Source: Sphagnum magellanicum
Lineage: Eukaryota > Streptophyta > Sphagnopsida > Sphagnales > Sphagnaceae
Direction of reading: 5' to 3'
Assembly: GCA_021904315.1 (NCBI GenBank)
Contig: CM038919.1
Coordinates: 9,610,001 to 9,674,000 of the forward strand
DNA: 64,000 nt
Shown here: one piece after another, positions 23,801 to 36,285 of the stretch
Layout: each line of letters starts with the position of its first letter
Position numbering within the stretch: the stretch's first letter is position 1
The notes under the pieces: model-generated
What the model was told of the DNA's origin: nothing
What the model saw: only the letters and a program-made list of their open reading frames with translations
Database searches by the model: none
Translations under genes and position numbers: made by a program

Positions 23801-26100
23801 ATCTGTATCATCTTTGCCTTTTTCATAACCCAGTATAACAAGTTTGTGCAGTCCATGCAGAACTGTCAGAATAATACCCCTTCATAAATCAATAGATTAT
23901 TTGTCAAATGCATCAAACTCCTACAACACCCAATTGTATATTGTCTGACTCTTGTACAAATCTGTGGAGTTGAAGATTAATGAGATTCGATTAGATCTGC
24001 AACATGTGCACTGTTGAGAAGGCAGAACTTTTTCAAGCAGCTTCAGCTTTTGGCTATCATCCCCACTCTTATTGATGCAATATTCCAAAATTCAACCAAA
24101 AAAATCAAATGCAAAAAATGGGAAGGATAAGAGGGTTTTTTTTTTGAGGTTGAATGGTCCATTCAACTTGAACCAATATTTGATATATGATGAGGGATTG
24201 AACCCTTTGAGTCATAACCTTAATCTTGTATCAATTTGTTGACTTTCTCACCTTGCAAATGGGTGCTTCAACTTTGACACATCCTTATCTAGCTACAAGG
24301 GGGTCACTAAGGAAACTAGTGTAATTTTATGTTTTTTGGCCAAATTGGCGAGTTCACCTGGTACGGGCCCTTTTGGATTAAGCCTATCATATTCTTCTCT
24401 GACCTATCCAATTTGGACTTTTGTAGAGCTGGATGTGCACGATGTGTGTTGTTCATTATAGCTTTTAGCCTTTCTTGCAGAGAATGGGTAAAGTTGAACC
24501 GTACCAACAAGTAAAAAGGCCTTTCCTTTTGCAGGACACCCTTACAACTTGGTACTCCTCCAGACAAAAGCTTCTGACTTCTGAGAAGGCCGTGCTTTGA
24601 ATTGAAAGGTGACTATAGTGACAACTTACTGAAGATCCTTTCCCAAGTTGCAAATTGGATCCTAACATTTTGACTCTGGTCCAAAACAATTAATTACAGT
24701 TTCCTCAAGCTGGAGGCAGTAAAACAGTGCTCCTCACGGTACTATTCACTTCAACTCTACTGGATCTGAATTGATAGACAATGGGTCCATTTAGAGTCAA
24801 TTCAGGGCCTGCTCAATTAGACTCTTGACAAAGAACACGACTTCGAAGTTTAAATGGGTTCAATCGAGAGTCTTTGAGGATGATGGATCTAGACCAGATG
24901 AATGCAGATTGAATATGCATGTACATAGTGCATACATTCCGTATACTATTGCTTACTATAATCATAACAATAATGTCTTATGGTACTACCAGGGTGGGGT
25001 TTCTGCCCCAAGACAAAAAGAACCAATCAGGTGAAGGACAGTATCAGCAAGGGTTGCAATTATATAGGGAAGAGGGCAGGTTGACCCAACATATTATGTG
25101 CACATAACAATATTGCATAAAACTTTAAGCTGAAAAAGAATTGGTGTCTAATAAGACAAAAATAGGTCTTGAAAAGGGGTGTATGTTCATTGTTAATTCT
25201 TTTAGTGATGAGAATTCTGTGGAAATAGAAGGCTCTATGAAGAGGATATATGCAAGCATGTGCAGCATTCTTACACAAGCCAGTGCATTTTAGGGTTTTG
25301 TTCCTCCTGCTGGATAAATATTTTGTTCCACATTTACATCATCATCACTGCAGAAATAATTTGATTTATAATGAGTTCAAAGAAAAACTGGCTACATTGA
25401 TGGGAGGGGGAAGTTTAGGTGGAGGGTTAAGTCCAACATTGAATAAGCTTGTTAGCATTATTAACACATGCACACTTGGCAAACATAAGAAACTTAATTT
25501 GAAAAATAAAATCTAAAAAAATTGTCTTTACTAGAGAAGATTTTAATATTTTTGTGAAAATGTATAGGACCTAGGTACATTGATTTTTTTAATTTTCCAA
25601 TATATATTTCACAAAAAAATTCATATATGCAAAAAAAAAAAGAAGGGGAAAGGACAAATGATAGGTACTCACCATGCCATTTTCAGGTCCAATAATGCAA
25701 AGTTAAGGTCTCCCTGAAAGAATTGGTTGCGCTTCGTACAAGGTTTACAGGAGACTTAAAAACACTTGCATTGTTGCAAACTCAGAATTACAACCACCAT
25801 GAAAATTCTTCCACTATAGGAATGTTGAAGAGCCATTGATTGGCATTGGTGGCAATGAATTGCAAGTGGAAATGCTCCAAATTTCTGCTCTGAGATATGA
25901 TTCCCCAATTCATCGTCAGTGCCCTTTTTCTTCTGACAATTATTTAATTGCCTCCATTCTTCCCAATTCTTCTCACTTGTTCATGATAACCAAAGAATGG
26001 ATGCAATAGAGGCAAAATTCTTCCCTGTCAGATGGAGGCAATTGTTGAATAGGTGAATCAGTCTCTCTCTGTAGGAAGTGGCTGGCTTTTGAAGGTTATG
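20841..26100. other. Moderate-complexity region without identifiable genes
   Basis: About 5 kb of less AT-rich DNA. Open frames such as 21,079-21,459 and 23,416-23,616 have plausible composition but match no domain I know. At 21,755-21,850 a reading KSTKVEYYIIAYAAVCELAC resembles the RNase H segment of Ty1/copia polyproteins (S-T-x-x-E-Y....A..A..CE). A weak 85-bp tandem duplication occurs at 23,146-23,275. The region is probably old retroelement sequence, possibly including an LTR, but no LTR pair could be delimited. Confidence 0.35.
21755..21850 (+). pseudogene. Possible copia-type RNase H fragment
   Basis: GLWIKSTKVEYYIIAYAAVC then ELACVER resembles the conserved end of copia RNase H (SxKQ..V..ST.EAEY.A...A..E..WL). 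Only about 30 residues match, upstream and downstream sequence does not support it, and the acidic residue pattern is incomplete. It may be chance. Confidence 0.3.
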
Positions 26101-26109
26101 AGTTATGAC

Positions 26110-26423
26110 TAGTGTTGGCAGGCTCCCCTTGTTGAAGTATTCAACCCTGGGTTTAAGTTCTTGGGACCTGGTCCTGAATTGGCATCCTTTTGATGGAATC
26201 AGCACAAGAATCAAAGCCTGGAATTATTTTTACCAGGTAATCTGTAAGGCTCATACCAGCCCAAAATTAGTCTTAGAACCAATGATAGGAGGAAAGGTTA
26301 GTTGGTATGAAAGTTTTAAAAGGAACCCAATATCAGGACATGGCTGGGTATGAAATTTTTTAAAGATTATTCAATATCAGAACCGAGCTGGTATGTTCAA
26401 AGCTCGATACCAGACCAACACTG
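26110..26423. mobile_element. Non-autonomous hAT element (MITE), 314 bp
   Basis: The left end is TAGTGTTGGCAGG (26,110) and the right end ACCAGACCAACACTG (to 26,423), imperfect inverted repeats of the CAGTGTTGG type. The eight bases outside each end are GTTATGAC (26,102-26,109) and GTTGTGAC (26,424-26,431), matching at 7 of 8 positions, exactly the 8-bp duplication expected of hAT insertions. The interior has no coding capacity but is rich in GGTATGA/TACCAGC-type motifs, shared with sequence near 60,570-60,621 and with the right end of the element at 30-34.6 kb. Confidence 0.75.
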
Positions 26424-26431
26424 GTTGTGAC

Positions 26432-27529
26432 AAACCATGGATAATGGGGCTTGCATCACAGCCACCCCCCCTCAATCATGTTTCTGCTCTCCAAAAGAAC
26501 AAGTAGGACTTCCCGAGAGTAAGTGGGACTTGCAGAGGACAAGTGATGTAAAAACCTGCCCAACTTTATTCCTCAAAAACAGAAACAAGAAGACAAGGAA
26601 AGCAGAATGGAGAAAAGGAAAAAGGCGACACCATGCATGCATAGCTCTATAGCTAGGTACTATACCAAGCCTTAGTTATCTCCATAGTGGCCTCTCAGAG
26701 ATTTCTCAGTGTATTTGGAGCACGCCGTACATACATGATTCGGGAGGTCATCTTACACTAGAGAGGAGCAGTTACATAAAGCCTCACCATTTTTTATTTG
26801 GACAATGAGTAGGATCTTGGCTATTGGATATGTGTACATTTTCATGATCTCCCACTCACCCATTATGTGTTCTACCTCCCACTCAAGTAGTTGGGGTTTT
26901 TATGTAACATGTTGAGAGACACTGGCCCACTATTCTAATGGATTTACTATCATTTTGGTCGGTGTTGAGACACACGAGTGAGAGGCAGTTAAGGTATGTC
27001 TTGGACCTACCAGACTAGCGTAAGTGCACTTTGGGCGGTCATCTCCAAACCTCAGCCAAGGGCCCATCTGGGAGTGGATGAAGAGATTGTTGTCCTAGAT
27101 GAGGTAGGTGTTGTAGCTTAGGTTAGGTAAAGTAGTCTAAGGTAGTATTGTAACTTAGGGTAGACCAACAATTTGGCACCAATTGCTCTATTGCACAAGA
27201 TGAAAAAGGCTAAATAAATAAAAGATTAATAAGATATACACTTTCATGTGGTGTTTAGCAGCTGAGGAGAATCCATTGTGGATACAAAGTCATTGGGGAC
27301 ACACCACATTGGCCACAAGCACACTAAAGTACACACTAGTTTCCTCTTATGTGATAGACCGACCCTCCCCAAACCCCCACCCCACTCTTTAACTCAATTT
27401 GCTTCTGGACACTGAACTAGCATGTATGAAGTAGAGAGCCTTAACAAATATAAGGGGGTTTGAGTCAACATTTTCAACCTCCGCCATATTCTTCCATACC
27501 CGAGGAATTTAGGGCAAACTTGAAGCATA
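26432..27529. other. Spacer, possible LTR-like sequence
   Basis: No gene recognised. A segment near 27,168-27,190 (AATTTGGCACCAATTGCTC) loosely resembles a retrotransposon primer-binding site after a possible LTR, but I could not find a matching second LTR. Confidence 0.3.
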
Positions 27530-27543
27530 GCCGCTCCAAAATA

Positions 27544-27606
27544 TCACAATGTTTCATAATGGGCCCATAAACTGCCAAAACTTTTCATAATGGGCCCATA
27601 ATCTGC
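27544..27606. repeat. Two-copy tandem repeat, about 31-bp unit
   Basis: The unit TTTCATAATGGGCCCATAA plus CTGCCAAAACT occurs twice back to back with one substitution. GGGCCC is palindromic. No other feature overlaps. Confidence 0.8.
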
Positions 27607-28330
27607 CAAAACTTTTCTTCTATGATTTATGGGGTAGAAAGAAACCTGGGCCCATCTTGTGGGGAAGAGGTTTCTGCTTTTTAGTTGCACCAGTTTTGGT
27701 TAATGTACAGTAATGCTCAAGGCTACAAGCATTACCTGAATGAGGACCCATGCAAGGTGGAGCCAAGGCAAGCCCCATTCCAGTAATGTCCATGGCCAAG
27801 AGCATTATACGGCTTAAAATCTTGAAATCAACTTCTCTCTCTCTTTTTTTTTTAACTCTTTTTTTTTTATCGTGATACCCAGTAGCACCTGCCCCATACC
27901 ACAGTGAAAAAATAATAGATATTGATGTATCTCTTTTTTAAAATTTTAAACCATGATACCCAATGGGCACTTGCTGGGTACCATGGTAAAAAAAATTGAG
28001 AAAAGCAATGTAAGCATTTCAAAATGTGAAATGCCCACCTCTATAGGCATTTCATTTCTTGAAATGCCCATATGTGATGGACACTGCATTAGGGGATAGG
28101 GGTGGATTTTTTGGGTTTTTGTTGTTCTCATCATGTTCCCACGTGGTTCCCAATGTGTTCTCAAACATGTTCCCAATAGCACCTCACTTTATCCCATAGC
28201 CTTTGCCCTCAGTTCTACTCTTCTAACTTATATAAGCAGCCCAAAAGGAGGAGACTACATTATGTCTATTTTGGGACTGTTCAAAGCATGATTAAGCTTC
28301 TTTTGATGGGCCAATCAATGATGCCCATCA
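27607..28330. other. Spacer with GATACC hairpins and an inverted dispersed repeat
   Basis: At 27,951-27,988 CCATGATACCCAATGGGCAC and TTGCTGGGTACCATGG fold into a near-perfect hairpin; a related unit lies at about 27,868-27,905. At 28,125-28,195 sequence containing TTCCCACGTGGTTCCCAATG is an inverted, diverged copy of 41,845-41,925. No gene seen. Confidence 0.45.
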
Positions 28331-28338
28331 CAAAAGAA

Positions 28339-28363
28339 ATATATATATATAGAGAGAGAGAGA
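28339..28363. repeat. Compound (AT)n(AG)n microsatellite
   Basis: Six AT repeats followed by seven AG repeats. Confidence 0.95.
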
Positions 28364-28963
28364 ACTTTGGGGGTCCCCACAACTAATTAAAAAGAGTCAC
28401 ATTGTAACTACCTAATACCTTTGTAGCTTCGACATATGTTTGTTGAATATTTAACTAATTTTGAGATTTCATTTCAACAAATAAAATATTCTTTAAGATT
28501 CGATATTTCCCTTCAAAAAAAATTTGTTATCTTTTTAAATCCAATAATAATATAATTAGTGTTGAAGCTGCCAAGGTAGTAGGGTATACGATACTATATT
28601 GACACTAGGTTTGGTTGATGTCTTTATACATGTAGATAGAGAGAGAAAGAAGTACCACAAATAACCCAAAAAAATTTGGGAAAAGTTAAAATTTTTAAAG
28701 TTTGCAATCTTCAAGTGCACTTATATTTACTGAAGTTGAAGATTTAAAAGTGCGTATTAAATAAATTTATGATTTAAATGCTACCCATGGTAATGGGCAT
28801 TTGGAAATTGCCTGGGTTTTTAGGATAAAAGCTAGTCTTTGGTAAAGTCAACCTATTTCAAAAATTGTGCTTTGAACTTATTCACCTTCTTTTTTTTTTA
28901 AACATTCAAGTGACTAGATTTGAATAGAGCTGTTTTGGCTTGATTCAAAAATTGTAATTGTAA

Positions 28964-29002
<39 letters not shown>

Positions 29003-30110
29003 TAAACATGCAAATGACGTATTTCTCAAAGGTTAGTTAGATTTGACTACATATTCCAAACAACTAATGTTGCAAGTACGTTGAGTGTATGTGAGAATGA
29101 AAATATTAATTCTTCATAATTCGTTCCCTTAACTTTTTCCAATAGTCCATATCCTTGGAAATCCATTTCCCACCCCACCCCTTATCTCTCAAAAACCAAA
29201 CAAACAAACTCTCTTGTTCACTTTTCAAAAGATGTATTGATCTGTTTGTTTGTATGTTTGCACTTTTAAACCCTAAATAATCTAGTAACCTAGTATATTT
29301 TCTTTTCAATTTGCAAATTTTGTTAGAAGGTCTCCTAGGGTTTCTATGACTGCACCATGCATGCTTGTATGGGATACCCAATTCGTAATTCCCAAGAGTT
29401 GGGGTAACTGGGTTGGGCACCAACTTTGCCTAAATAATTCTTCTGTGTTGAATTTCTGGTAATTTGTAGGTAGCTGCTAAAAATGCAATTGAGTTAATCA
29501 CCATGGTTAGCTAGGCAATTGAAACCCAATAAAAATTTGTTTCTTACCCACTTATCATCAATCCATTGCAATCGAGAGAGCATATGGGCATTTTAGTGGT
29601 TTCAAAATGAGAACTAAAAGCAAAGCTTAAAATATAGTGTGACAAAGTATGCTTATAGATCATTCAGGTAGGTCATCTTTTGAGTGCTTAGGATGACTCC
29701 AAGTTGGTTACATCCTTAGGTCACGGTCTCTAGAAGAATTTTGAGAGCTTAGGTTTCCATTATTTTGAGGTCAATTTCCTTCCTACAATGGAGAAGCTAG
29801 TCAATCTTGAGCTGCCCCTTTTTGAAAACAGATATTATTGTAACGGTTTATTTCAATATTCATTAGATTCTTGACGTGTACATCCATCCATTCATATGGA
29901 TGGGCCAATCTTTATCATCCGCCCATGAAATCCAACAATTTTGTAACAATTTTTTCATCTGAGATTTGAATGACTCAATTGGGTTGCTTTAAGCCTAACC
30001 TCAGTTTTGTGACTAAGAATAAGGTGGCCCAATAAGGTGGCTATAATTGGCCATTAGTAGGGTGGTGAGGACTAGTTGTGTATGGGTACCTACTTTGGCG
30101 GGTAAAGAAC
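28364..30110. other. AT-rich spacer
   Basis: Contains a pure (TA)n tract at 28,967-29,001. A minus-strand open frame of 105 codons at 29,106-29,423 has a mixed composition but no recognisable motif and no coding neighbours, so it is not called. Confidence 0.45.
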
Positions 30111-30159
30111 CAGTGTTGTGAGGTTCTCTGTTTTGTTAACCGTCAAGGTTGGTTCTTTT

Positions 30160-30290
30160 TTATTGAATGATTTTCAAAGAACCTTTGGATATTGTTCTGA
30201 ATTTTTTTTTAAATTATTTTAGAACCTCTGGATAAGGTTCTGATTTTTTAAAATATATTTCAGAACCTCCAATTAAGGTTAATGTTCATT
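30160..30290. repeat. Subterminal tandem units with AACC/GGTT dyads
   Basis: Three diverged units of about 50 bp. Each contains an AGAACCTTTGGATATTGTTCTGA or AGAACCTCTGGATAAGGTTC type dyad followed by a T/A-rich run. Located just inside the left hAT end, where transposase-binding subterminal repeats are expected. Confidence 0.5.
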
Positions 30291-30869
30291 TTTCAAACCA
30301 ATTCTCGGGTAGTAGGCTTTATGTTTTTGGGTTCAGAGTTAGGGCTTTGCTTGTGAAAAACAACAAAAATTGCTCATTGTAATTACAACCAACTACACAT
30401 TTTGTAAGTATTGCATTTGTTTTAATTTCTAAACCATAAAGTCTATTGATGTGAAAGTTTCATTCTTTGCTCACATGTGAAATTTTCAATATCAACCAAT
30501 TCATATGCCTACTCCTTGTTCACATGTGCAAAATCTTTCCTCAAAATTGGGCTTTTGGGCTCATTTGATTTTGAAAAACTTGGACAACAATTTAGAACTC
30601 GAATCCCACCCTTAATTGAACTCTAACTTATGTCCATAGGGTTAATTTAGGTTTAACCCATTTCATCAAAGGAAAATTTGTGAGATAAGGAAATATCAAG
30701 CATTGTTATGTCATGTAAGTCTTCAAACTCCACCATAATAACATAACTTCAACCAACTTGCAAACACCTAGAAAATAACACATTTCAAATCATTCACACA
30801 AATTTTGAAAATCAGAATATTTTAAACAAACATTGAACATAGTTGATAGTTGAAAAAAGGAATCTTGAT

Positions 30870-33200
30870 TGTAATCACATGAAATCATTGTTTGAAGTTT
30901 TTTCAAACAAATCATGTTGCTTCAACATTTTCTTATGCTTTTCAATCAAGCTAGCTTTAGATGTAAAAAAATTCAGCCATACCTTTTGGCTTTGAAGGTC
31001 CATCACACCCATCATATGCATCATTGGGCCAATGTTTAATGATGAAAATGAGTCGGTCCAAATTTTCAATGCAAAACCAAGACCATTTCAAATTAATGAT
31101 GACACTTACAACAATAGAAATTCACTCAATTTCAAATTCAAATCCCATAATACCAAGGACTTAATGAACCAAGAAGGAAATATTAAAAAATGAAGGAGAT
31201 ATTCAAAAATTGCAAAGCATGATTTGCCCACCACACCAAAGGGTTCTCAATCTCTATTGATTGCACAAACAATTGTCAAAATAATTGTAGTTCATTCTTC
31301 AAACTGGACATGACTACATCATAATTTGATGCAACTTGTGAAAAGAACAAGTCATTGACATCAATTATTGCTAGTTTTGTTAATGCTTTAATAAAGTTCA
31401 AATGAAGAGAACATGTAATAGAAAAGGATAGAAGATATTAATGTCATATTTGATCACAATTTGTAAGGCAATTGTATGGCCTATGAAGTTTCATAAGATC
31501 TCCATGTTCTTGAAATGAGGATCAAACATAGTAACTAGCATGTAATAGGTTTTAGCTTGATTGTAAACTAATTTTAATGTCACAAAAATTGTTGGAATAT
31601 TGATGACTTGTGTCATCATTCTCAACTTGAATTCCTACAGTTTTAAATCAAAATCCTCACAAATCAATGGTTATTATAAAGTTTGAATCCTAACTACAAT
31701 AACTTTCATGACAATGCATAAATTGAAAGCAGAAGAAACTACATCTAACAACAACCAATATACCTAGATTTGGTTTTAAATGCAAAACTTCACAATACAA
31801 AGAAATGTATTTATAATGACTTGAACAACAACCTAGTCTAGAATGATGTCAATGTACTATAAAAAAAAATGTGCAACTTATTTCCATCCATAGAAAATGG
31901 AAATAACATTTTGGTATTCCAATGCTTCCTAAAAAACGATGACATGATAGGCAAATCATGTCTTCACTAAAATTTTCAACATTTTAACGAGCAACCCTAC
32001 AACATAAAGTGAAAGCACACTATGGGGGGGGGGGCATTTTAGGCAAGAAAAAATACTTTTTGTTTAATATATTTTGGGGGCAATTTTTCTTTGATCTAGT
32101 GTTTTGATAAACATATAAAATGGATTTTGATTCAAACGCCTCCAACATAATTCTTGTCATCTTTCAAATGAAAATAATTTTTCAACAAAATGTTTTTTTT
32201 AAACATATTTATGCTCATTTGAATGAAAAACTTGTCTAGATGTTTTTTGTGAAATCACATGAGTCAAACTTTTCAATTGTAATTGAAATGGTATAATCAA
32301 TTTATATTCAATAAATGACTAAATACTTCATTAAGTTTTGCAAATATTTGAATCATTTTTAGAGTATATTTGCATTTTGTAGTATATCGTGAGAACATTT
32401 ATTTTCTCACAAATATATCATTTAATCATTTGACATTAATCAAAAATGTAATTTCCTTTGAAATTTTCATTATTTGGAAATTGAATTACCTTATTTTGAG
32501 TATAATTTATGAAAACCTCTTTTAAAATTGACTTGGTGGAAGTTGAAAGTTGCACAATTTTGAAAAACAATATTGTGACAACATTTTTTGGCCATTATAA
32601 TGTGCTTTCACCCAATACAAAAGTCCTTCCATTCCTAACTCCCTTTTTTAGATCTTTTTGTCCATGTAATGCTTTTCTTGTAAAGATGATTAAATTTCTT
32701 CCAAGCTAACTTTTGAAAATCCAACATAAATCCTAGTATATTAATAGCATATTGGGTTACCTTTGACATACCATGGCCAAAGCATGACCCTACAAATGTT
32801 AACATGACACTACAAAAGTCAATGCATAAATCAAAGTGTTCAAATTAAACCACTCATTTTATATATATATGCAATCATTTTGTTAAGTAAACCAAATGAA
32901 TCCAACAAGATTTTTATTTAGCTTACCATGGTTGCACATGTTATGTTATGCACTTCAAAAATCCCAATAGTTGCATGGGTGGGTTCCGTGAACTATTGAC
33001 AAAGCTAATAACCATAGCAAAGGTATTGTAGCAACTTGAAACATCCACAAATCAAATGAACAAATACAAGTTATGTCAGATGCAAGGGCAACGATGATAT
33101 ATTTATCCCTTGTTTCGTTCACCATATTCGAAAAGGGTGTACAGTCATAATAACACATACCATAACAAGTGTAATGTTTACTTGATTTTTTCATGTTTTA
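30870..33200 (-). pseudogene. hAT transposase (DUF659 type), decayed
   Basis: Read on the minus strand, the N-ward part (33,194-32,955) contains NMVNETRDKYIIVALASDIT then CICSFDLWM, the FDLWMS motif of DUF659-type plant hAT transposases. Around 32,700-32,600 KKSITWTKRSKKG and CHNIVFQNCATFNFH follow the expected middle region. Around 31,590-31,450 MLVTMFDPHFKNMEIL with NFIGHTIALQIVIKYD precedes the C-terminal part, and at about 31,180-31,040 ISFLVHxVLGIMG..EIE and ENLDRLIFII match the hAT dimerisation segment (VLGI.GSQIEIER.FS.AG...ENLDRI). Stops and frameshifts are numerous; the protein cannot be made. Confidence 0.65.
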
Positions 33201-34656
33201 AAGTTGTAACTTAATTTGATGTTGAAATTGTAAGATTTTTTTATATAATTGTATTTTCAATATATCATGGGAACATGTGAATTAATTTGAAATTAATCCA
33301 ATGAGTAAAATTTTAAAAAAAACATTCATTAAACATTATAACACTTGCTTTTAAGTAGTAAAAGCATTTGTGAATGGATTTTTTTTTTTTGAATATGACA
33401 TTTTTTTCAAATTTTCAACATAAACCTTCTAAAAATAATATGAAAAAAAAATTAATTTTTTAAAGATTTTTTTGAAAAACTTTTCAAGGATATTTCAAGA
33501 ATATTCTATGAATATTTCCCAAAAAGCAGTCACAAAAGTAATCAAAAAGTAGGTGGGTGTGGCTCGTGTTATCCCATTTGCACCCAAGGACCGTAATCAC
33601 AATTTGGTGTTAAAGTGGAATTTGCACCTTCCCACATTTTCACAAGACTAATCCTCTTAGCCATGAATTTTCAACAAAACAAAAAGAGTAGACACCCTTT
33701 GCAACATATAATACCAAGTCTTCTAAAAATGCATGTTGTGTAAGATTTGATTTGTGATAGGAGCATTGGTTACCAAAAAATTTTGTGATCTAAAAAGGGG
33801 GAATTCTTTTTTTGGTAGGTTTCTTCTATTTAACTCTTGGAATCTACAACCTTCCCCAACAAAAGCAACCCCTTTTAGTCCCTTGTGTTTTCCCCTAGCT
33901 TCATGTTCTAGCCCATGAATTAGCTAACACACAATGCACCACATCATCTATGGTTACAAACATTTTCGCACCATCATTCAACACAAAAAATGTCTAATAA
34001 CTTGATGATTGATGGGTATGAAAACACAAACTTCAATTGGTTAGGAGCTTTGGTGGAAGGATCCCCTAAATTACATCTACCTCAACATTTGAACATTCTT
34101 ATGATCCTAGTTTAACTTTAGTTTGAGATGAGAAGATGATGATGACCCAAAACATTGTCATTAGTGTTGCAATAATCCAACAAACACAAAAACTAAAGTT
34201 GAAGCAAAAAAATTGTTGAAAGTAAAAAGACAAGGCACATTGACAATCCATTGGAAAAAACAACGATGGTCCATGGTGGAAAAAGTGGCAATGGCCTTGC
34301 ACTAGAAAAAAAAGCAATGGTGACATGTTGCAACTAAAAACAAAGCAAGAGGATAAACAAGGCACCCTAAGCCCTAAGCCTAAGCCTAATGCCATAAATC
34401 ATAACCCCAACTAAGAAACTTGAAACCTTGATGAAAAACAAAACTTTATTGAAGCAAGGTATATAGTCAATTACAAACTCAACAATCATTAGGTTCCAAG
34501 TTTTTATTTGGATATTACAATAGGGTGAATCTAATGTTACATTATATTGATGAATATAAAAATCAAGGTCCAAGATAAAATTGGTGTGCATAACTAGAAC
34601 TAGAACCAGTAGGTATTACCCAAACTTTCGAATACCCACCCAACATTGGTAAAAAC

Positions 34657-36285
34657 TATCATTTGTAGTTCTATTTATTAAAAATTATATGCAAAAAAAA
34701 AAAAAATCAAAACAAAAAATTATTGGATTTAACCAATGTTAAATCAACAATTAAACAATTAATTAATGTTGGTCCAATCCCATTTAGTAACAATAGATCC
34801 AAATTGGAATTGATTTTAAAAATTGGTATGAAAACCATTATTTTTTAAAGAATAGAACGTGGAACCAAATTTTAAGTTCTAATTTTTTATGGAACCAAAA
34901 TTGGAAAAAATAAATTCCAATTTATTATTTAAAATGAGAACTAAAGCTTCATCATAAAAGTAAATAACTGCCCAACACTAATGATGACATTGTTGGTATG
35001 TAGGTATTAGGGATTAGTTTACCAATAACTTATTTATACAACCTTGAAGATCATACCTCTTGTCAAAGAATACTCCATAATCAAGGAAACATATGGATTA
35101 CACTACCTAAGCCTCTTGTATTTATGTTATATTTTTCCTATATACTTTTAATACCAAAGATTTAAATGCATATTTTATATTAATTATATATTTTTTCTTT
35201 GAGGATAAAAATGATCTTAATATAGCTCCTTGATTGAATTATAAATTTTGTTAAACAACCAATATATGGGACTTTGTAACTTTATTCATGTGATTTTCAA
35301 TTTTTAAAAATCTTGTCATTAGTTTGTTTGTTCTTCTCCTTGTGTTGATTTGTTTTGTTTTCTATGTTTGTTTGTTTGTTCAATTATTTATTTATTTATT
35401 CTTTTTTTCTTGTTGTTTGTAATTTGTTTGTTTACCTGTTTTGTTTGTATGTGCCCAAAAATGTACATTTTTGTTTGTATCTTTTATAAAAATGTATGCA
35501 TGTGTTTCTTTTCAAACGTGTATGTACATTTTTGTTCTATAACAATAATATTTATGTTTTTCTATTTTTAAAATATTTTTAGCTACATTAATTGTATATA
35601 TTTTTTCCCATTATATTGCACTTGTATAAATTCATTGTCAAATGAAAAGAGCAAAGTGAAGTGAATGGATTTTTAAAATTATTTTCAACCTCTACTTTGC
35701 ATTTTTTTCTATTTTCATTTTGTAGGATTTGAGTAGTTACATTGAATAAAAAAAACATAAATAACTTGGTGTTATATATATATATATATTTGGACCAAGA
35801 AAAAAAAAACTAAATAACTTGGTGTGTTATATATATTTGGGTTTCTCCATACTTTTGATTGGTAACACAATCTTGTTAAAAATGGAGCAAACTTCCATTT
35901 AAAATGAAAATAAAAAATAAAACAAAGAAAAAAAATTCAAAGGAAAAATACATGAAGATTCACCAACTTGGAGCTACAAAAAAATTAGGAACATATAATG
36001 AACTCCATCCTTCAACAAATTGCATGTTGAAAGAAAATTTGGGAAACCACATAACATAAATTCCTTAAAAAGGATTTTTTTGTGTTAATGATAATCTTGA
36101 AGTCAATGTTATTAATGCATAGATAATGTGTTATATAATTTGTTATAACAATTCAATAAATAATTCTAATCCAATTTTGAAGTCTAAGAAAGGTTTAATA
36201 TCTTATTTTAAAATTAATAAACAATAGAGTTGAAAAAATATGTGGATGTAGAACAATGTGCTATATTTGCAAAAAACATGAGAAG
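34657..36285. other. AT-rich spacer with a local tandem duplication
   Basis: At 35,745-35,846 a block AAATAACTTGGTGTTATATA followed by (AT)n and TTTGG is duplicated in tandem. The T-rich plus-strand frame at 35,350-35,571 is low-complexity. A further hAT-like end (CCCAACACTA) lies at 34,971-34,980. No gene seen. Confidence 0.45.

Larger units (their letters stand above)
30111..34648 (-). mobile_element. hAT transposon, about 4.5 kb, with decayed minus-strand transposase
   Basis: The left terminus CAGTGTTGTGAGG (30,111) and the right terminus, read inward on the minus strand as CAATGTTGGGTGGG from 34,648, are imperfect inverted repeats. Flanking bases are GTAAAGAAC (30,102-30,110) and GTAAAAAC (34,649-34,656), a decayed 8-bp duplication if one base was inserted or lost. 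The right-end sequence, read inward, also matches the right end of the small element at 26,110-26,423. Subterminal zones at both ends are rich in GAACC/GGTTC. The transposase remnant lies between. An alternative right end (CCCAACACTA, 34,971-34,980) has a much poorer flank match. Confidence 0.5.

Noticed and set aside
27165..27195. Retrotransposon primer-binding site (TTTGGCACCAATTGCTC)
   Set aside because: Only loosely similar to initiator-Met or Asp tRNA complements, and no LTR pair or internal coding region was found.
29106..29423. 105-codon minus-strand frame with mixed composition
   Set aside because: No domain, no conserved motif and no coding neighbours; AT-rich spacer can produce a frame of this length by chance.
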